A stretch of DNA of 64,000 nt, taken from the NCBI RefSeq assembly GCF_024171945.1, contig NZ_JAMTCR010000004.1, positions 372,001 through 436,000 on the forward strand. Reading direction: 5' to 3'. The notes under the pieces are model-generated. The model saw nothing but the letters and a program-made list of their open reading frames with translations. It made no database searches and was not told where the DNA came from. The stretch comes from Actinokineospora globicatena. GTDB taxonomy: Bacteria; Actinomycetota; Actinomycetes; Mycobacteriales; Pseudonocardiaceae. Positions 30,645-38,267 of this stretch are shown here, piece by piece; position 1 is the first letter of the stretch, and every line of letters starts with the position of its first letter. A program made the translations under genes and the position numbers.

Positions 30645-31246
30645 TGAGCAACCGCGTCGGCCGCGTCGAGCGGACCACCCGGGAGTCCTCGGTGCTCGTC
30701 GAGGTCGACCTCGACGGCTCCGGCAAGGTCGAGATCGACACGGGGGTGCCGTTCTACGACCACATGCTGACCGCGTTCGGCACGCACGGCGCGCTGGACC
30801 TGGTCGTGCGTGCCACGGGGGACACCCACATCGACGCGCACCACACGGTGGAGGATGTCGCCATCGTCCTCGGTCAGGCGCTGCGGGCCGCGTTCGGCGA
30901 GAAGAAGGGCATCCGCCGCTTCGGCGACGCCTGGATCCCGATGGACGAGACCCTGGCGCACGCCGCGGTCGACGTGTCCGGCCGCCCCTACTGCGTGCAC
31001 ACCGGCGAACCCGAGGTGATGATCGGCTTCACCGTCGGCGGCAACTACCCGACCGTGCTCAACCGGCACGTGTTCGAGTCCATCGCCTTCCACGCCCAGA
31101 TCGCGCTGCACCTGCGCGTCATCCACGGCCGCGACCCGCACCACATCACCGAGGCCGAGTACAAGGCCTTCGCCCGCGCCCTCCGCGCCGCCGCCGAACC
31201 CGACCCCCGAATCGGCGGCATCCCCTCCACGAAGGGCGTCCTCTAG
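30644..31246 (+). CDS. hisB: Imidazoleglycerol-phosphate dehydratase
   Basis: HisB dehydrates imidazole glycerol phosphate. The 200-aa protein is the monofunctional type (no phosphatase domain). Metal-binding histidine motifs are seen: [24 protein letters not shown], and [34 protein letters not shown] 30644 shares a base with the hisC stop (TGATG) and has GGAG eight bases upstream; GTG 30641 is the alternative. Confidence 0.95.
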
Positions 31247-31407
31247 TGCCCCGCGAAGTAGTCGTCGTAGCCCTCATCGCCCTGGCGGGCATCCTGGTCG
31301 GCGGCGTGTACACGACGTGGAAGACGGCCAAGGTCGTCGCGGGCGTCCTGGCCATCCTCGCCCTCCTGGCCCTGGGCGGCGCCATCGCTTGGTACACCTC
31401 GTCCTGA
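31246..31407 (+). CDS. Small two-span membrane protein after hisB
   Basis: A 53-aa protein starting at the GTG that shares its G with the hisB TAG stop. It has two hydrophobic segments (about residues 4-21 and 30-49) separated by a short basic loop (TTWKTAKVV). Actinobacterial his operons often have a small membrane protein here. It is too short for most ORF callers, but the tight coupling to hisB and the strong terminator right after it support a real gene. Function unknown. Confidence 0.65.
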   Translation: MPREVVVVALIALAGILVGGVYTTWKTAKVVAGVLAILALLALGGAIAWYTSS

Positions 31408-31418
31408 CGGCACGCTTC

Positions 31419-31450
31419 GGGGGTGTCCGCGAGCCATCGCGGACACCCCC
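31419..31450 (+). terminator. Strong hairpin terminator of hisDCB
   Basis: A perfect 14-bp stem, GGGGGTGTCCGCGA / TCGCGGACACCCCC, with a four-base loop, 12 bases after the small membrane-protein stop. Confidence 0.85.
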
Positions 31451-31491
31451 TCCGCCTCTGCCTGACTCCAGTTGCCCACAACCCCGCCAAC

Positions 31492-31600
31492 CATCCACAG
31501 GCCGACGCGGCCCCTCTTGACAAGTCGCCGAAACCGGTAGCCTGGCAACCAGGGACCCCGAGCCCCGGGTGGGTGGGCTCCCGTCGCGCGGGTGATCTTG
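31492..31600 (+). repeat. DnaA-box-like / TAGCCT intergenic module, copy D
   Basis: CATCCACAG (31492-31500), 37 bases, TAGCCT (31538-31543), and TGATCTTG (31593-31600) further on. The spacing matches copies A-C, but the sequence after the hexamer is only weakly similar. Confidence 0.45.
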
Positions 31601-31790
31601 GTCGGCGCGGCAGGCTGGGGTCGGGCGGCGGAATCGTTATGGTGGGCGGAGCCGCTGTCGTGCGGTCGGGGGTGGCCGTGCCATCCGGGGTGCCCTGTCG
31701 TCCAGGGTGTTGTGGCGTCTGAAGTGTTGTGCCGTCCGGTGTGGCCGTGGGGTGCGGGACCGGGCGGGTTCGAGCCGCGGGCGGGGTGGT

Positions 31791-32477
31791 TCAGACCTCG
31801 ACGATCACCTGGGTCAGGTCCTTGCGGACGAGGTCGGGGACCACGGCGTCCTCGGCCGGGTAGCCGATGGGGATGACCGCGAAGGCCTTCTCGTTGCGGG
31901 GCCTGCCCAGGACCTCGGACAGGAACCGCATGGGGCTCGGGGTGTGGGTCAGCGCGGCCAGGCCGGACAGGTGCAGCGCGGTGAGCAGCATCCCGACGGC
32001 GATGCCGACGGACTCGTCGACGTAGTAGTGCTTGTGCTGCTCGTCGCCGTCGAGGAAGAAGCGCTGCTGGAAGACGACCAGCAGGAACGGGGCGTCGGTG
32101 ATGTGCGGCTTGTGCATGTCCGTGCCCAGCGGGCGCAGCGCCGAAAGCCACTCCGCGCCCAGGCGCCCGTCGTAGGACACCCGCTCCTCTTCCTCGGCGG
32201 CCACCCGGATCCTGGCCCGGACCTCGGGGTCGCGCACCAGCACGAACGTCCAGGGCTGTTGGTGCGCACCGGAAGGCGCCGTCGCCGCGACCGCGATCGC
32301 GTCGAGCACCAGCTGCTCGGGGACCGGGTCGGCCGCGAACGCCCGCACCGTCCGGCGTTCCCGCATCCGGTCGCGCAGCTCGGCGGCGACCCGCAACGAC
32401 TCGTCGACCGGCATCCGCTCCGGGCGGTACGGGACGGGGGAGTAGGGCCTGTCGTGGATGGGTGACCAGGTGTCCAT
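31791..32477 (-). CDS. Nitroreductase-family flavoprotein
   Basis: The 228-aa protein has the FMN-dependent nitroreductase fold: RRTVRAFAADPVPEQLVLDAI, APSGAHQQPWTFVLVRD, a middle region with DESVGIAVGMLLTALHLSGL, and ALTHTPSPMRFLSEVLGRPRNEKAFAVIPIGYPAEDA. The arrangement is like the iodotyrosine-dehalogenase / BluB-type branch; the substrate is unknown. The ATG has TAGCAT six bases upstream. The next gene upstream on the same strand is soxR, about 60 bases away. Confidence 0.88.
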   Translation of the reverse strand: MDTWSPIHDRPYSPVPYRPERMPVDESLRVAAELRDRMRERRTVRAFAADPVPEQLVLDAIAVAATAPSGAHQQPWTFVLVRDPEVRARIRVAAEEEERVSYDGRLGAEWLSALRPLGTDMHKPHITDAPFLLVVFQQRFFLDGDEQHKHYYVDESVGIAVGMLLTALHLSGLAALTHTPSPMRFLSEVLGRPRNEKAFAVIPIGYPAEDAVVPDLVRKDLTQVIVEV

Positions 32478-32483
32478 CCACCC

Positions 32484-32489
32484 ATGCTA
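32484..32489 (-). promoter_or_regulatory. -10 hexamer TAGCAT
   Basis: TAGCAT on the minus strand, six bases before ATG 32477 of the nitroreductase gene; leaderless promoter. Confidence 0.5.
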
Positions 32490-32536
32490 AATCCGCGCGG
32501 GCCCCGGGTCACCGGGTCGGTTGTTGCCAGTTGGCG

Positions 32537-33001
32537 CTAGTCGATCCCGCCCTCGCTGGCAGCCTTGAGGCGGGGGGCGCCGGGGCCGAACGCGGCGAGG
32601 CGGTCGCCGGTGTTGACCAGGTGGCAGGACTTGAGGGACAGGCAGCCGCAGCCGACGCACGAGGTCAGGTTGTCGCGCAGCCGTTGCAGGGCGTCGATGC
32701 GGGCGTCGAGCTCGGTGCGCCACGCCTTGGACAGCCGGGACCAGTCGAGTTTGGTGGGGGTGCGGCGCTCGGGCAACGTGTCCAGGGCGGCGTGGATCTC
32801 CTCCAGGCTCAACCCGACGCGCTGGGCGGTGCGGATGAACGCGAGCCTGCGCAGCACCGCCCGGGGGTAGCGGCGCTGGTTGCCGGTCGTGCGCTCGGAG
32901 AAGATCAGGCCGCGTTCCTCGTAGAAGCGCAGTGCCGTGTGCGGGACGCCGCTGCGGTCGGCGACCTCGCCGATGGTCAGAGAGTCGGGCAGTGTGGACA
33001 C
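32537..33001 (-). CDS. soxR: Redox-sensing MerR regulator SoxR
   Basis: The 154-aa protein has a MerR helix-turn-helix at the N-terminus (LTIGEVADRSGVPHTALRFYEERGLI), a dimerisation helix, and the [2Fe-2S] motif CVGCGCLSLKSC, which is the Cx2CxCx5C spacing of SoxR. It would respond to redox-cycling compounds. The flavoprotein gene beside it is a candidate target. The GTG start has TAGGGT seven bases upstream on the minus strand. Confidence 0.93.
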   Translation of the reverse strand: MSTLPDSLTIGEVADRSGVPHTALRFYEERGLIFSERTTGNQRRYPRAVLRRLAFIRTAQRVGLSLEEIHAALDTLPERRTPTKLDWSRLSKAWRTELDARIDALQRLRDNLTSCVGCGCLSLKSCHLVNTGDRLAAFGPGAPRLKAASEGGID

Positions 33002-33008
33002 CCCATCG

Positions 33009-33014
33009 ACCCTA
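33009..33014 (-). promoter_or_regulatory. soxR -10 hexamer TAGGGT
   Basis: TAGGGT on the minus strand, seven bases before GTG 33001. It lies within the last codons of the kptA gene. Confidence 0.5.
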
Positions 33015-33569
33015 CCCGGCAGCTCCAGGTAGGTCGAGGTACCGGACCGGTACGTGCGCTGTCAGCCAAACCCCGTTCGCGCTGACCAGGAACACGTGCC
33101 CATCCCGCCCCATCGCCGCCGCGTCGACCGTCAACACGACCGGCTTCCCCCGCCGCGCACCGACATTCGTCGCCGTCTCGGTCGTCGCGGACAGGTGCAC
33201 GTGGTGGCGTTTCATCGGCAGCAGACCCTGGGCCCGAATCCCGTCCAACGCGGCCGCCACAGTCCCGTGGTAGAGCACCGCGGGCGGCGTCGCCTCCGGC
33301 AACTCGAGCTCAACAGCCACCGTGTGCCCCTGACTCGCCCGAATCCGCGTCCCACTCACATCAAACGCAAACCGGGACTTGTTGTTCTCCGCCACCACCC
33401 GCTCCAACATCGCCCGAGACATCCTCGTCCCATGCACCGCGAGCGCCGCCAACAACTCCTCAACCGACACCCACCCAGCCGAGTCCAACCGAACCCCGAC
33501 ACTCCCAGGATCGTGCCGCAACACCTTCGAAAGCCTCTTCGAGAGGCGAATGATCGTCTTGTCTTCCAT
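33012..33569 (-). CDS. kptA: RNA 2'-phosphotransferase (Tpt1/KptA family)
   Basis: Tpt1/KptA enzymes transfer a 2'-phosphate from RNA to NAD. The 185-aa protein shows the family pattern: SKRLSKVLRHDP, DSAGWVSVEELLAAL, SRFAFDVSGTRIRASQGHTV, the YHGT motif, RHHVHLSA, and GKPVVLTVDAAAM. Eukaryotes use it in tRNA splicing; the bacterial role is unclear. ATG 33569 begins the family N-terminus. The frame runs upstream without a stop, but that part overlaps the gene on the other strand and is not used. No strong ribosome site is visible. Confidence 0.88.
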   Translation of the reverse strand: MEDKTIIRLSKRLSKVLRHDPGSVGVRLDSAGWVSVEELLAALAVHGTRMSRAMLERVVAENNKSRFAFDVSGTRIRASQGHTVAVELELPEATPPAVLYHGTVAAALDGIRAQGLLPMKRHHVHLSATTETATNVGARRGKPVVLTVDAAAMGRDGHVFLVSANGVWLTAHVPVRYLDLPGAAG

Positions 33570-33680
33570 GCCACGGAAGTACAGCACGACTCCTACCCCA
33601 CCCACACCCCATTTGCATGACCCACCACCACGTTCGGAGTATCTCCCCACGATCCCCCATTGCACCCAGGGCAACCCCAC

Positions 33681-33686
33681 TACGGT
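33681..33686 (+). promoter_or_regulatory. -10 hexamer TACGGT
   Basis: TACGGT seven bases before GTG 33694; leaderless promoter of the small gene upstream of the DUF3558 lipoprotein. Confidence 0.5.
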
Positions 33687-33693
33687 CGGCCCC

Positions 33694-34089
33694 GTGAGCG
33701 ACGAGACTCCGCCTGACAACGGTGGGTTGAGCGGTCCGATCGGGGCCGCCATGGGTGAGTTCGTGGCCCTGGCCGCAAGCGGCGGCTTCGCGGTGAACGA
33801 CCACGGAGGCCAAGCCCTGCTGAACGCCATCCGTGAGATGCTGGCGTGGATCGACAGTGAGCGGTTCCGCTTCGACCGTCTGATCCAACGCCCCATGCTG
33901 GGGAGTTCGACCAACGCCGAGGTGATGAAGCCCTTCATGCTGGAGGTCTCGTGCGGTGATGTCGGGTTCGTCACGCAGGTGCTCCAGCTCGAGGAGTCCC
34001 TGCTAGCAGGTGAACAAGCCATCCTGCAGGCGATGGCGAGCTACCGAGAGTCAGATGAGAAGGCCGCTGACCGACTTGGCGAAAGGTGA
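33694..34089 (+). CDS. Small hypothetical protein, partner of DUF3558 gene
   Basis: A 131-aa, mostly helical, acidic protein with no signal peptide (GALLNAIREMLAWIDSERFRFDRLIQ-like helix in the middle, LEESLLAGEQAILQAMASY near the end). Size and helical character recall WXG100-like or ESX-associated proteins, but no WxG motif is seen. GTG 33694 has TACGGT seven bases upstream. The stop overlaps the region of the DUF3558 start, so the two form an operon. Confidence 0.6.
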   Translation: MSDETPPDNGGLSGPIGAAMGEFVALAASGGFAVNDHGGQALLNAIREMLAWIDSERFRFDRLIQRPMLGSSTNAEVMKPFMLEVSCGDVGFVTQVLQLEESLLAGEQAILQAMASYRESDEKAADRLGER

Positions 34090-34097
34090 GGCATTCA

Positions 34098-34634
34098 GTG
34101 AGGCGTTCGTTGCTGGGTCTTGTGTTGGGCTTCGCCTTGGTCGCTGGGTGCACGTCTCAGACTGCTGGATCTCCGACCGGAGTGGCAGGAGATCCACGGG
34201 TCACCACCACCCGAGACACCGCCCCGACCTCGGCCGAGGCTGCGCAGTCGATCAAGCCGTGCTCGCTGCTGTCGGCGGCGGATCTCAGGGTCCTTGGTGC
34301 GGGTGCGGGGGTGTTTGAGGAAGACAAGAACTCGGAGTCCTGCATGTGGCGGGTGGAGAAGCCGATCGCTTCTGAAGGCTACTTGATTGGCGTGACGTAC
34401 GAGAAAGCCCTCGCGGTTGGGGACCTGGTCGCGGGTGGGAAACCGACGCAAGTACAAGTCGGTGGTCATAAGGGGGTCAAGGCCCCAGTCGTCACTGGCG
34501 TGGGATGCGTCGTGTCCCTCGAGGTGACGGCCACCTCGAGGGTGGATGTCCGGACGCTGGGCAGGGGAGACTCGGAAGCCCTCTGCGAGCCTGCGATGGC
34601 GGCGGCAGAGAAGGTAGAGGCCAGGTTGCCGTAG
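34098..34634 (+). CDS. DUF3558 lipoprotein
   Basis: A 178-aa secreted lipoprotein: MRRSLLGLVLGFALVAGC gives a signal peptide with the lipidated cysteine at residue 18. The DUF3558 signature KPCSLLSAADL follows at about 55-65, then paired cysteines (SCMW, GVGC, LCEPAM). DUF3558 proteins are frequent in Pseudonocardiales; the function is not known. GTG 34098 follows AGGTGAGG with good spacing and is preferred to GTG 34086, which overlaps the previous stop. Confidence 0.8.
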   Translation: MRRSLLGLVLGFALVAGCTSQTAGSPTGVAGDPRVTTTRDTAPTSAEAAQSIKPCSLLSAADLRVLGAGAGVFEEDKNSESCMWRVEKPIASEGYLIGVTYEKALAVGDLVAGGKPTQVQVGGHKGVKAPVVTGVGCVVSLEVTATSRVDVRTLGRGDSEALCEPAMAAAEKVEARLP

Positions 34635-34658
34635 GGGTGGACGACTAGGTCGGCTGGC

Positions 34659-34913
34659 TCAGCGGGTAGCCAGGCCGGTGGGGCTCGACATGGTCCACCC
34701 CTCGAGGGCCAAGGCTTCGCGGGCGGTGCGCGGGGTGGGGATCTCGACTGGCTCCGTCGCGGGGAGCAGTAGGGCGGCGGCGATGCCGATCCACACCACC
34801 GCGAGTGCGAGGGGCCACCAGACGCCCTCGGACAAGGAAAGGTAGACGTCGATACCGGCGGCCGTGGTCAGAACCGCGGCTAACGACCAGCGGACGCGTC
34901 TCGTGCTTCCCAT
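34659..34913 (-). CDS. Small two-span membrane protein
   Basis: An 84-aa protein with two hydrophobic stretches (about residues 8-26 and 32-50), followed by a soluble tail ([21 protein letters not shown]). ATG 34913 is chosen because GGAGG lies five bases upstream; ATG 34925 is in frame but less well placed. It lies convergent to the DUF3558 gene and divergent from hisH. Function unknown. Confidence 0.5.
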   Translation of the reverse strand: MGSTRRVRWSLAAVLTTAAGIDVYLSLSEGVWWPLALAVVWIGIAAALLLPATEPVEIPTPRTAREALALEGWTMSSPTGLATR

Positions 34914-35019
34914 GGGCGCCTCCATCCCCAGAAACCCACCTGTCGCTCCGGGGGTTACCCGCTTCCCGCGCCCGCCAACCGCCGACGGGTGTCACGGTTT
35001 TGTCACGACGGCCGCCCAC

Positions 35020-35025
35020 TACGCT
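35020..35025 (+). promoter_or_regulatory. hisH -10 hexamer TACGCT
   Basis: TACGCT seven bases before GTG 35033; leaderless promoter of hisH-priA. Confidence 0.5.
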
Positions 35026-35032
35026 GACCTGC

Positions 35033-35668
35033 GTGGCATCAGTCGTCGTGTTGGACTACGGGTCCGGGAACCTCCGATCGGTCGAGCGCGCGTTGCGCCG
35101 GGTGGGCGCCGAGGTCGAGGTGACCGCCGACTTCCACACCGCGGTCAACGCCGACGCGCTGGTGGTCCCCGGCGTCGGGGCGTTCGCGGCGTGCATGCGG
35201 GGGCTGCTGGAGGTTCGCGGCGAGCGGATCATCGGGCGTCGGCTCGCGGGGGGACGGCCCGTGCTCGGCATCTGCGTCGGCATGCAGATCCTGTTCGCGC
35301 GGGGCATCGAGCACGGTGTGGAGTCCGAGGGCTGCGGTGAGTGGCCGGGGGTGATCGACCGGCTCGAGGCCGATGTCGTGCCGCACATGGGGTGGAACAC
35401 GGTGCGCGCGCCGGAGAAGTCAGCGCTCTTCGCGGGTCTGGCGCCGGACACGCGGTTCTACTTCGTACACTCCTACGCCGCCCGCACGTGGGAGCTCAAC
35501 CCCGAGCCGCCGATGCCCGCACCGCTGGTCACGTGGGCCACGCACGGCGACGACTTCGTTGCGGCAGCGGAGAACGGGGCGCTGTCGGCGACCCAGTTCC
35601 ACCCGGAGAAGTCGGGCGACGCGGGCGCGCAGCTGCTGGAGAACTGGCTCGGCGCGGTCACCGGTTAG
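35033..35668 (+). CDS. hisH: Imidazole glycerol phosphate synthase, glutaminase subunit
   Basis: HisH supplies ammonia from glutamine to HisF. The 211-aa class I amidotransferase has [15 protein letters not shown] at the start, the nucleophile C81 in [11 protein letters not shown], and the His/Glu pair in TQFHPEKSG near the end. GTG 35033 is chosen because TACGCT lies seven bases upstream and the longer open frame adds a non-homologous N-terminus. priA follows after nine bases; the partner hisF lies 8 kb away. Confidence 0.95.
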   Translation: MASVVVLDYGSGNLRSVERALRRVGAEVEVTADFHTAVNADALVVPGVGAFAACMRGLLEVRGERIIGRRLAGGRPVLGICVGMQILFARGIEHGVESEGCGEWPGVIDRLEADVVPHMGWNTVRAPEKSALFAGLAPDTRFYFVHSYAARTWELNPEPPMPAPLVTWATHGDDFVAAAENGALSATQFHPEKSGDAGAQLLENWLGAVTG

Positions 35669-35671
35669 GCT
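35666..35671 (+). promoter_or_regulatory. priA -10 hexamer TAGGCT
   Basis: TAGGCT six bases before the priA GTG; its first three bases are the hisH TAG stop. It allows a separate leaderless priA transcript. Confidence 0.5.
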
Positions 35672-35677
35672 GTCCGG

Positions 35678-36403
35678 GTGAGCTTCCAGTTGCTGCCCGC
35701 CGTCGACGTTGCCTCCGGACAAGCCGTCCGCCTGACCCAGGGGGAGGCAGGCACGGAAACCGAGTACGGGTCCCCGCTGCAGGCCGCCCTCGCCTGGCAG
35801 GAGGGCGGCGCGGAGTGGGTGCACCTGGTCGACCTCGACGCCGCGTTCGGCCGGGGTGACAACCGGGCGCTGATCGCCGAGGTCGTCGGGACGCTGGACG
35901 TGAAGGTCGAGCTGTCGGGCGGCATCCGCGACGACGCTTCCCTCGCGGCCGCGCTGGCGACGGGGTGCGCGCGGGTGAACCTGGGCACGGCTGTGCTGGA
36001 GGACCCGCAGTGGTGCGCGGCGGCGATCGCTGCTCACGGGGAGCGGATCGCGGTGGGGCTGGACGTCCGGATCACCGACGGGCAGCACCGGGTGGCGACC
36101 CGTGGGTGGACCAAGGACGGGGGCGACCTCTGGGAGGTTCTCGCCCGCCTCGACCGGGACGGCTGCGCGCGGTACGTGGTGACGGACGTGAGCAAGGACG
36201 GGACGCTGCAGGGCCCGAACGTGGAGCTGCTGCGCTCGGTGTGCGGGGAGACGTCGGCGCCGGTGGTGGCGTCCGGTGGGGTGTCCAGTGTGGCCGATCT
36301 GGTCGCGCTCTCCCAGGTGTCCGGTGTGGAGGGTGCGATCATCGGGAAGGCCTTGTACAACGGGAACTTCACGCTGCCGGAAGCGCTGATCGCGGTCGGC
36401 TGA
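35678..36403 (+). CDS. priA: PriA: HisA / TrpF bifunctional isomerase
   Basis: A (beta-alpha)8-barrel of 241 aa that isomerises ProFAR (histidine path) and, in actinobacteria, phosphoribosylanthranilate (tryptophan path). Catalytic regions: [15 protein letters not shown] (D10), [47 protein letters not shown], and [13 protein letters not shown]. No trpF is seen in the trp cluster here, consistent with the dual role; that role is inferred from the lineage. Confidence 0.92.
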   Translation: MSFQLLPAVDVASGQAVRLTQGEAGTETEYGSPLQAALAWQEGGAEWVHLVDLDAAFGRGDNRALIAEVVGTLDVKVELSGGIRDDASLAAALATGCARVNLGTAVLEDPQWCAAAIAAHGERIAVGLDVRITDGQHRVATRGWTKDGGDLWEVLARLDRDGCARYVVTDVSKDGTLQGPNVELLRSVCGETSAPVVASGGVSSVADLVALSQVSGVEGAIIGKALYNGNFTLPEALIAVG

Positions 36404-36404
36404 G

Positions 36405-36743
36405 GTGGACGACTGGGTGGCGTTCCTGTCGGCGCGGCTGGCGGAGGACGCGGACCTGGCCACGGCGTGCGGCTGCGACGGGGAGTGGGCGGCGCACGGG
36501 CACACGGTCGACTTCTGCGTCACGGACCTGCCCGGGTTCGTTCCCCGGTTCGCCGAGCACGTGGCCCGGCACGATCCGGCGCGGGTGCTCCGTGAAGTCG
36601 CCGCCAAGCGCCGAGTGCTGAAGCGCCACGCGCCGGGACCTCGGGGAGCGTGTCGGGCGGACGGGAGTCGGTGGCCTTGTGCGGAGATCCGCGATCTCGC
36701 GGCACCGTTCGCCGACCACCCGGATTTCCCCCGGCGTTACTAG
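36405..36743 (+). CDS. DUF6221-like hypothetical protein
   Basis: A 112-aa acidic soluble protein: DDWVAFLSARLAEDADLA at the start, HVARHDPARVLREVAAKRRVLKRH in the middle, and AAPFADHPDFPRRY at the end, a pattern seen in actinobacterial DUF6221 proteins. The GTG start is one base after the priA stop, so it may be cotranscribed, although a His role is not evident. Function unknown. Confidence 0.65.
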   Translation: MDDWVAFLSARLAEDADLATACGCDGEWAAHGHTVDFCVTDLPGFVPRFAEHVARHDPARVLREVAAKRRVLKRHAPGPRGACRADGSRWPCAEIRDLAAPFADHPDFPRRY

Positions 36744-36768
36744 ATCAGCTCGGGGAGCGGTTTCGGCT

Positions 36769-36857
36769 CAAGATCGAACCAGCCTGAGCAGCCCCGATAT
36801 ACAGCCTACCGGGAGTGGCTGACGGGAATGGTTGTGCGGCAAGGGGTCTGTGGATAA
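36769..36857 (-). repeat. DnaA-box / TAGGCT intergenic module, copy B
   Basis: On the minus strand: TTATCCACAG (36848-36857), 39 bases, TAGGCT (36803-36808), then TCGGGGCTGCTCAGG (36783-36797) and CGATCTTG (36769-36776). It lies between convergent genes. Confidence 0.65.
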
Positions 36858-36913
36858 CTCGGGCTGGTGGGGCCGAGGCGGGGCGGTGGGGCTGACTCCC
36901 GGGAGGGGGTGGG

Positions 36914-37303
36914 TCAGGTGGTGGGCTCGTCCTGGGTGATGGCGATGCCGATGGTGCCCTTGGTGCCTCTGCGGAGGCGGCTGCCGCCTACGGTTAGCCG
37001 GCCGATGAGGCCGTATTTGCGTTGGATGAGGCGGCGGACGTGTTCGGAGGTTGGGTCGTCCAGCAGCCGGGCCCTGGCTGCTGTCGACCCGCCTCGGGGG
37101 TTGCCGCGCAGGTCGCAGGGTGCGACTTCGACGCGGGGGTTGTTGCGGATGCGTTTGACCTTGCCGGAGTCGCGGACGGTCCAGAAGACCAGGTCTGTGC
37201 CGTCGCGGGTGATCCAGACGGGGGTGGGGACGGGGGTGCCGTCCCGCTTGTACGTGGTCACCAGCAGGTACTTGCCGTCGCCCAGCGAGGTCCACGCGTC
37301 CAT
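36914..37303 (-). CDS. PPOX-class (split beta-barrel) F420/FMN oxidoreductase
   Basis: A 129-aa flavin/F420-binding protein of the pyridoxamine-phosphate-oxidase-like fold: YLLVTTYKRDGTPVPTPVWITRDGTDLVFWT, SGKVKRIRNNPRVEVAPCDLRGNP, and LIQRKYGLIGRL. It reduces or oxidises an unknown small molecule; F420 use is likely in an actinobacterium but not proven. TAACCT lies six bases before the ATG. Confidence 0.85.
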   Translation of the reverse strand: MDAWTSLGDGKYLLVTTYKRDGTPVPTPVWITRDGTDLVFWTVRDSGKVKRIRNNPRVEVAPCDLRGNPRGGSTAARARLLDDPTSEHVRRLIQRKYGLIGRLTVGGSRLRRGTKGTIGIAITQDEPTT

Positions 37304-37309
37304 TCGGCC

Positions 37310-37315
37310 AGGTTA
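37310..37315 (-). promoter_or_regulatory. -10 hexamer TAACCT
   Basis: TAACCT on the minus strand, six bases before ATG 37303 of the PPOX gene; leaderless promoter. Confidence 0.5.
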
Positions 37316-37318
37316 GCC

Positions 37319-37795
37319 CTAGCCCAGCTTGGCCAGCAGTTCGCCGAGCCGGTCGTAGGAGTCGCGGATGCCGTGTTCCATGCCGCTGGCGATGAACTCG
37401 TCGCGGGCCTCGACGGAGAAGCCGACGCTGATGGAGTGGACGGTGGTCTTGCCGTCGACCTCGGTGAACCCGACGCGCTCCAGGGCGACGTGGCCGGGGG
37501 CGCCCTCGAACTCGAAGGTCTGGACGATGCCGTCGGTGACCGAGGGCGCGCCGTGGAAGGTGCCGCGGAAGTGGTACTCGCCGCCCTCGGGGTCGATGTG
37601 GGTGTAGCGGTAGCCGCCGCCGTGGCGCAGGTCCCAGTGGTCGACCTTCATGGTCAGCCTGCGCGGGCCGAGCCACCGCGCGACCAGGTCCGGGTCGGTG
37701 AACGCGCGGAACACCAGGTCCGCGGGGGCGCTGAACTCCCGGGTGATCTCGACGTAGGGGCTGCCGGGCTCGGCGGTGATCACGGTCTCGCTCAT
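37319..37795 (-). CDS. SRPBCC / AHSA1-like protein
   Basis: A 158-aa START-like (SRPBCC, AHSA1 family) protein: ITREFSAPADLVFRAFTDPDLVARWLGP, DHWDLRHGGGYRYTHIDPEG, FRGTFHGA, and a long C-terminal helix SGMEHGIRDSYDRLGELLAKL. These fold around hydrophobic ligands. It overlaps the ArsR-type gene by ATGA, the usual pairing of this family, so it is probably the regulated member of a two-gene operon. Confidence 0.88.
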   Translation of the reverse strand: MSETVITAEPGSPYVEITREFSAPADLVFRAFTDPDLVARWLGPRRLTMKVDHWDLRHGGGYRYTHIDPEGGEYHFRGTFHGAPSVTDGIVQTFEFEGAPGHVALERVGFTEVDGKTTVHSISVGFSVEARDEFIASGMEHGIRDSYDRLGELLAKLG

Positions 37796-38121
37796 GTGTC
37801 CTTCTCCTGTAGTTCGGTCAGCAGGTCGTCGAGGCGGTCGTGGCTCTCCTGCCAGTACGCGCGGTAGTCGCCCAGCCAGTCGCGGGCCGTGCGCAGCGGC
37901 TCGGCCCGCAGGTGGCTCAACCGGGCGGTGGCCCGCCTGGTCCGGGTGATCAGGCCCGCCTGCTCCAGCACCTTGAGGTGCTTGGACACCGCGGGCTGCG
38001 ACATCGCGAACGGCTCGGCCAGTTCGGCCACCGTCGCCTCACCGTCGCGCAACCGCGCCAGGATCGCCCGGCGGGTCGGGTCGGCGAGGGCGGCGAAGAC
38101 CGCGCTGAGCTGGTCGACCAT
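37792..38121 (-). CDS. ArsR-family regulator
   Basis: A 109-aa winged-helix repressor: MVDQLSAVFAALADPTRRAILARLRDGEATVAELAEPFAMSQPAVSKHLKVLEQAGLITRTRR. No metal-site cysteines are seen, so it is not an obvious metal sensor. ATG 38121 is chosen because it begins the family sequence; the longer frame upstream adds unrelated residues. It probably controls itself and the AHSA1-like gene through the repeated AACCAA sites just upstream. Confidence 0.9.
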   Translation of the reverse strand: MVDQLSAVFAALADPTRRAILARLRDGEATVAELAEPFAMSQPAVSKHLKVLEQAGLITRTRRATARLSHLRAEPLRTARDWLGDYRAYWQESHDRLDDLLTELQEKDT

Positions 38122-38138
38122 CCCCGATCCGCCTTCAT

Positions 38139-38160
38139 AACCAATTTGTTCTGAAACCAA
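38139..38160. promoter_or_regulatory. Direct repeat AACCAA, candidate ArsR operator
   Basis: AACCAA at 38139-38144 and 38155-38160, one 16-base period apart, upstream of the ArsR gene. The surrounding 50 bases are clearly A/T-richer than the rest. Confidence 0.4.
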
Positions 38161-38267
38161 CGAGTTAAGAATGTGGGACCGGCGGCGCGGAGTCAAGGGC
38201 GAGTTCCGACGATGTTCACCCCGACGGTAGGTGTGACACTTGCCTTGCGGGTGTATCACTGTCAGGC

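Larger units (their letters stand above)
31408..31790. other. 383-base gap between convergent genes
   Basis: No gene seen. Left to right it holds the his operon terminator, a DnaA-box / TAGCCT module, and a G/T-rich stretch (31678-31753) with imperfect short repeats of the type GTCCGGTGTG. Confidence 0.5.
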
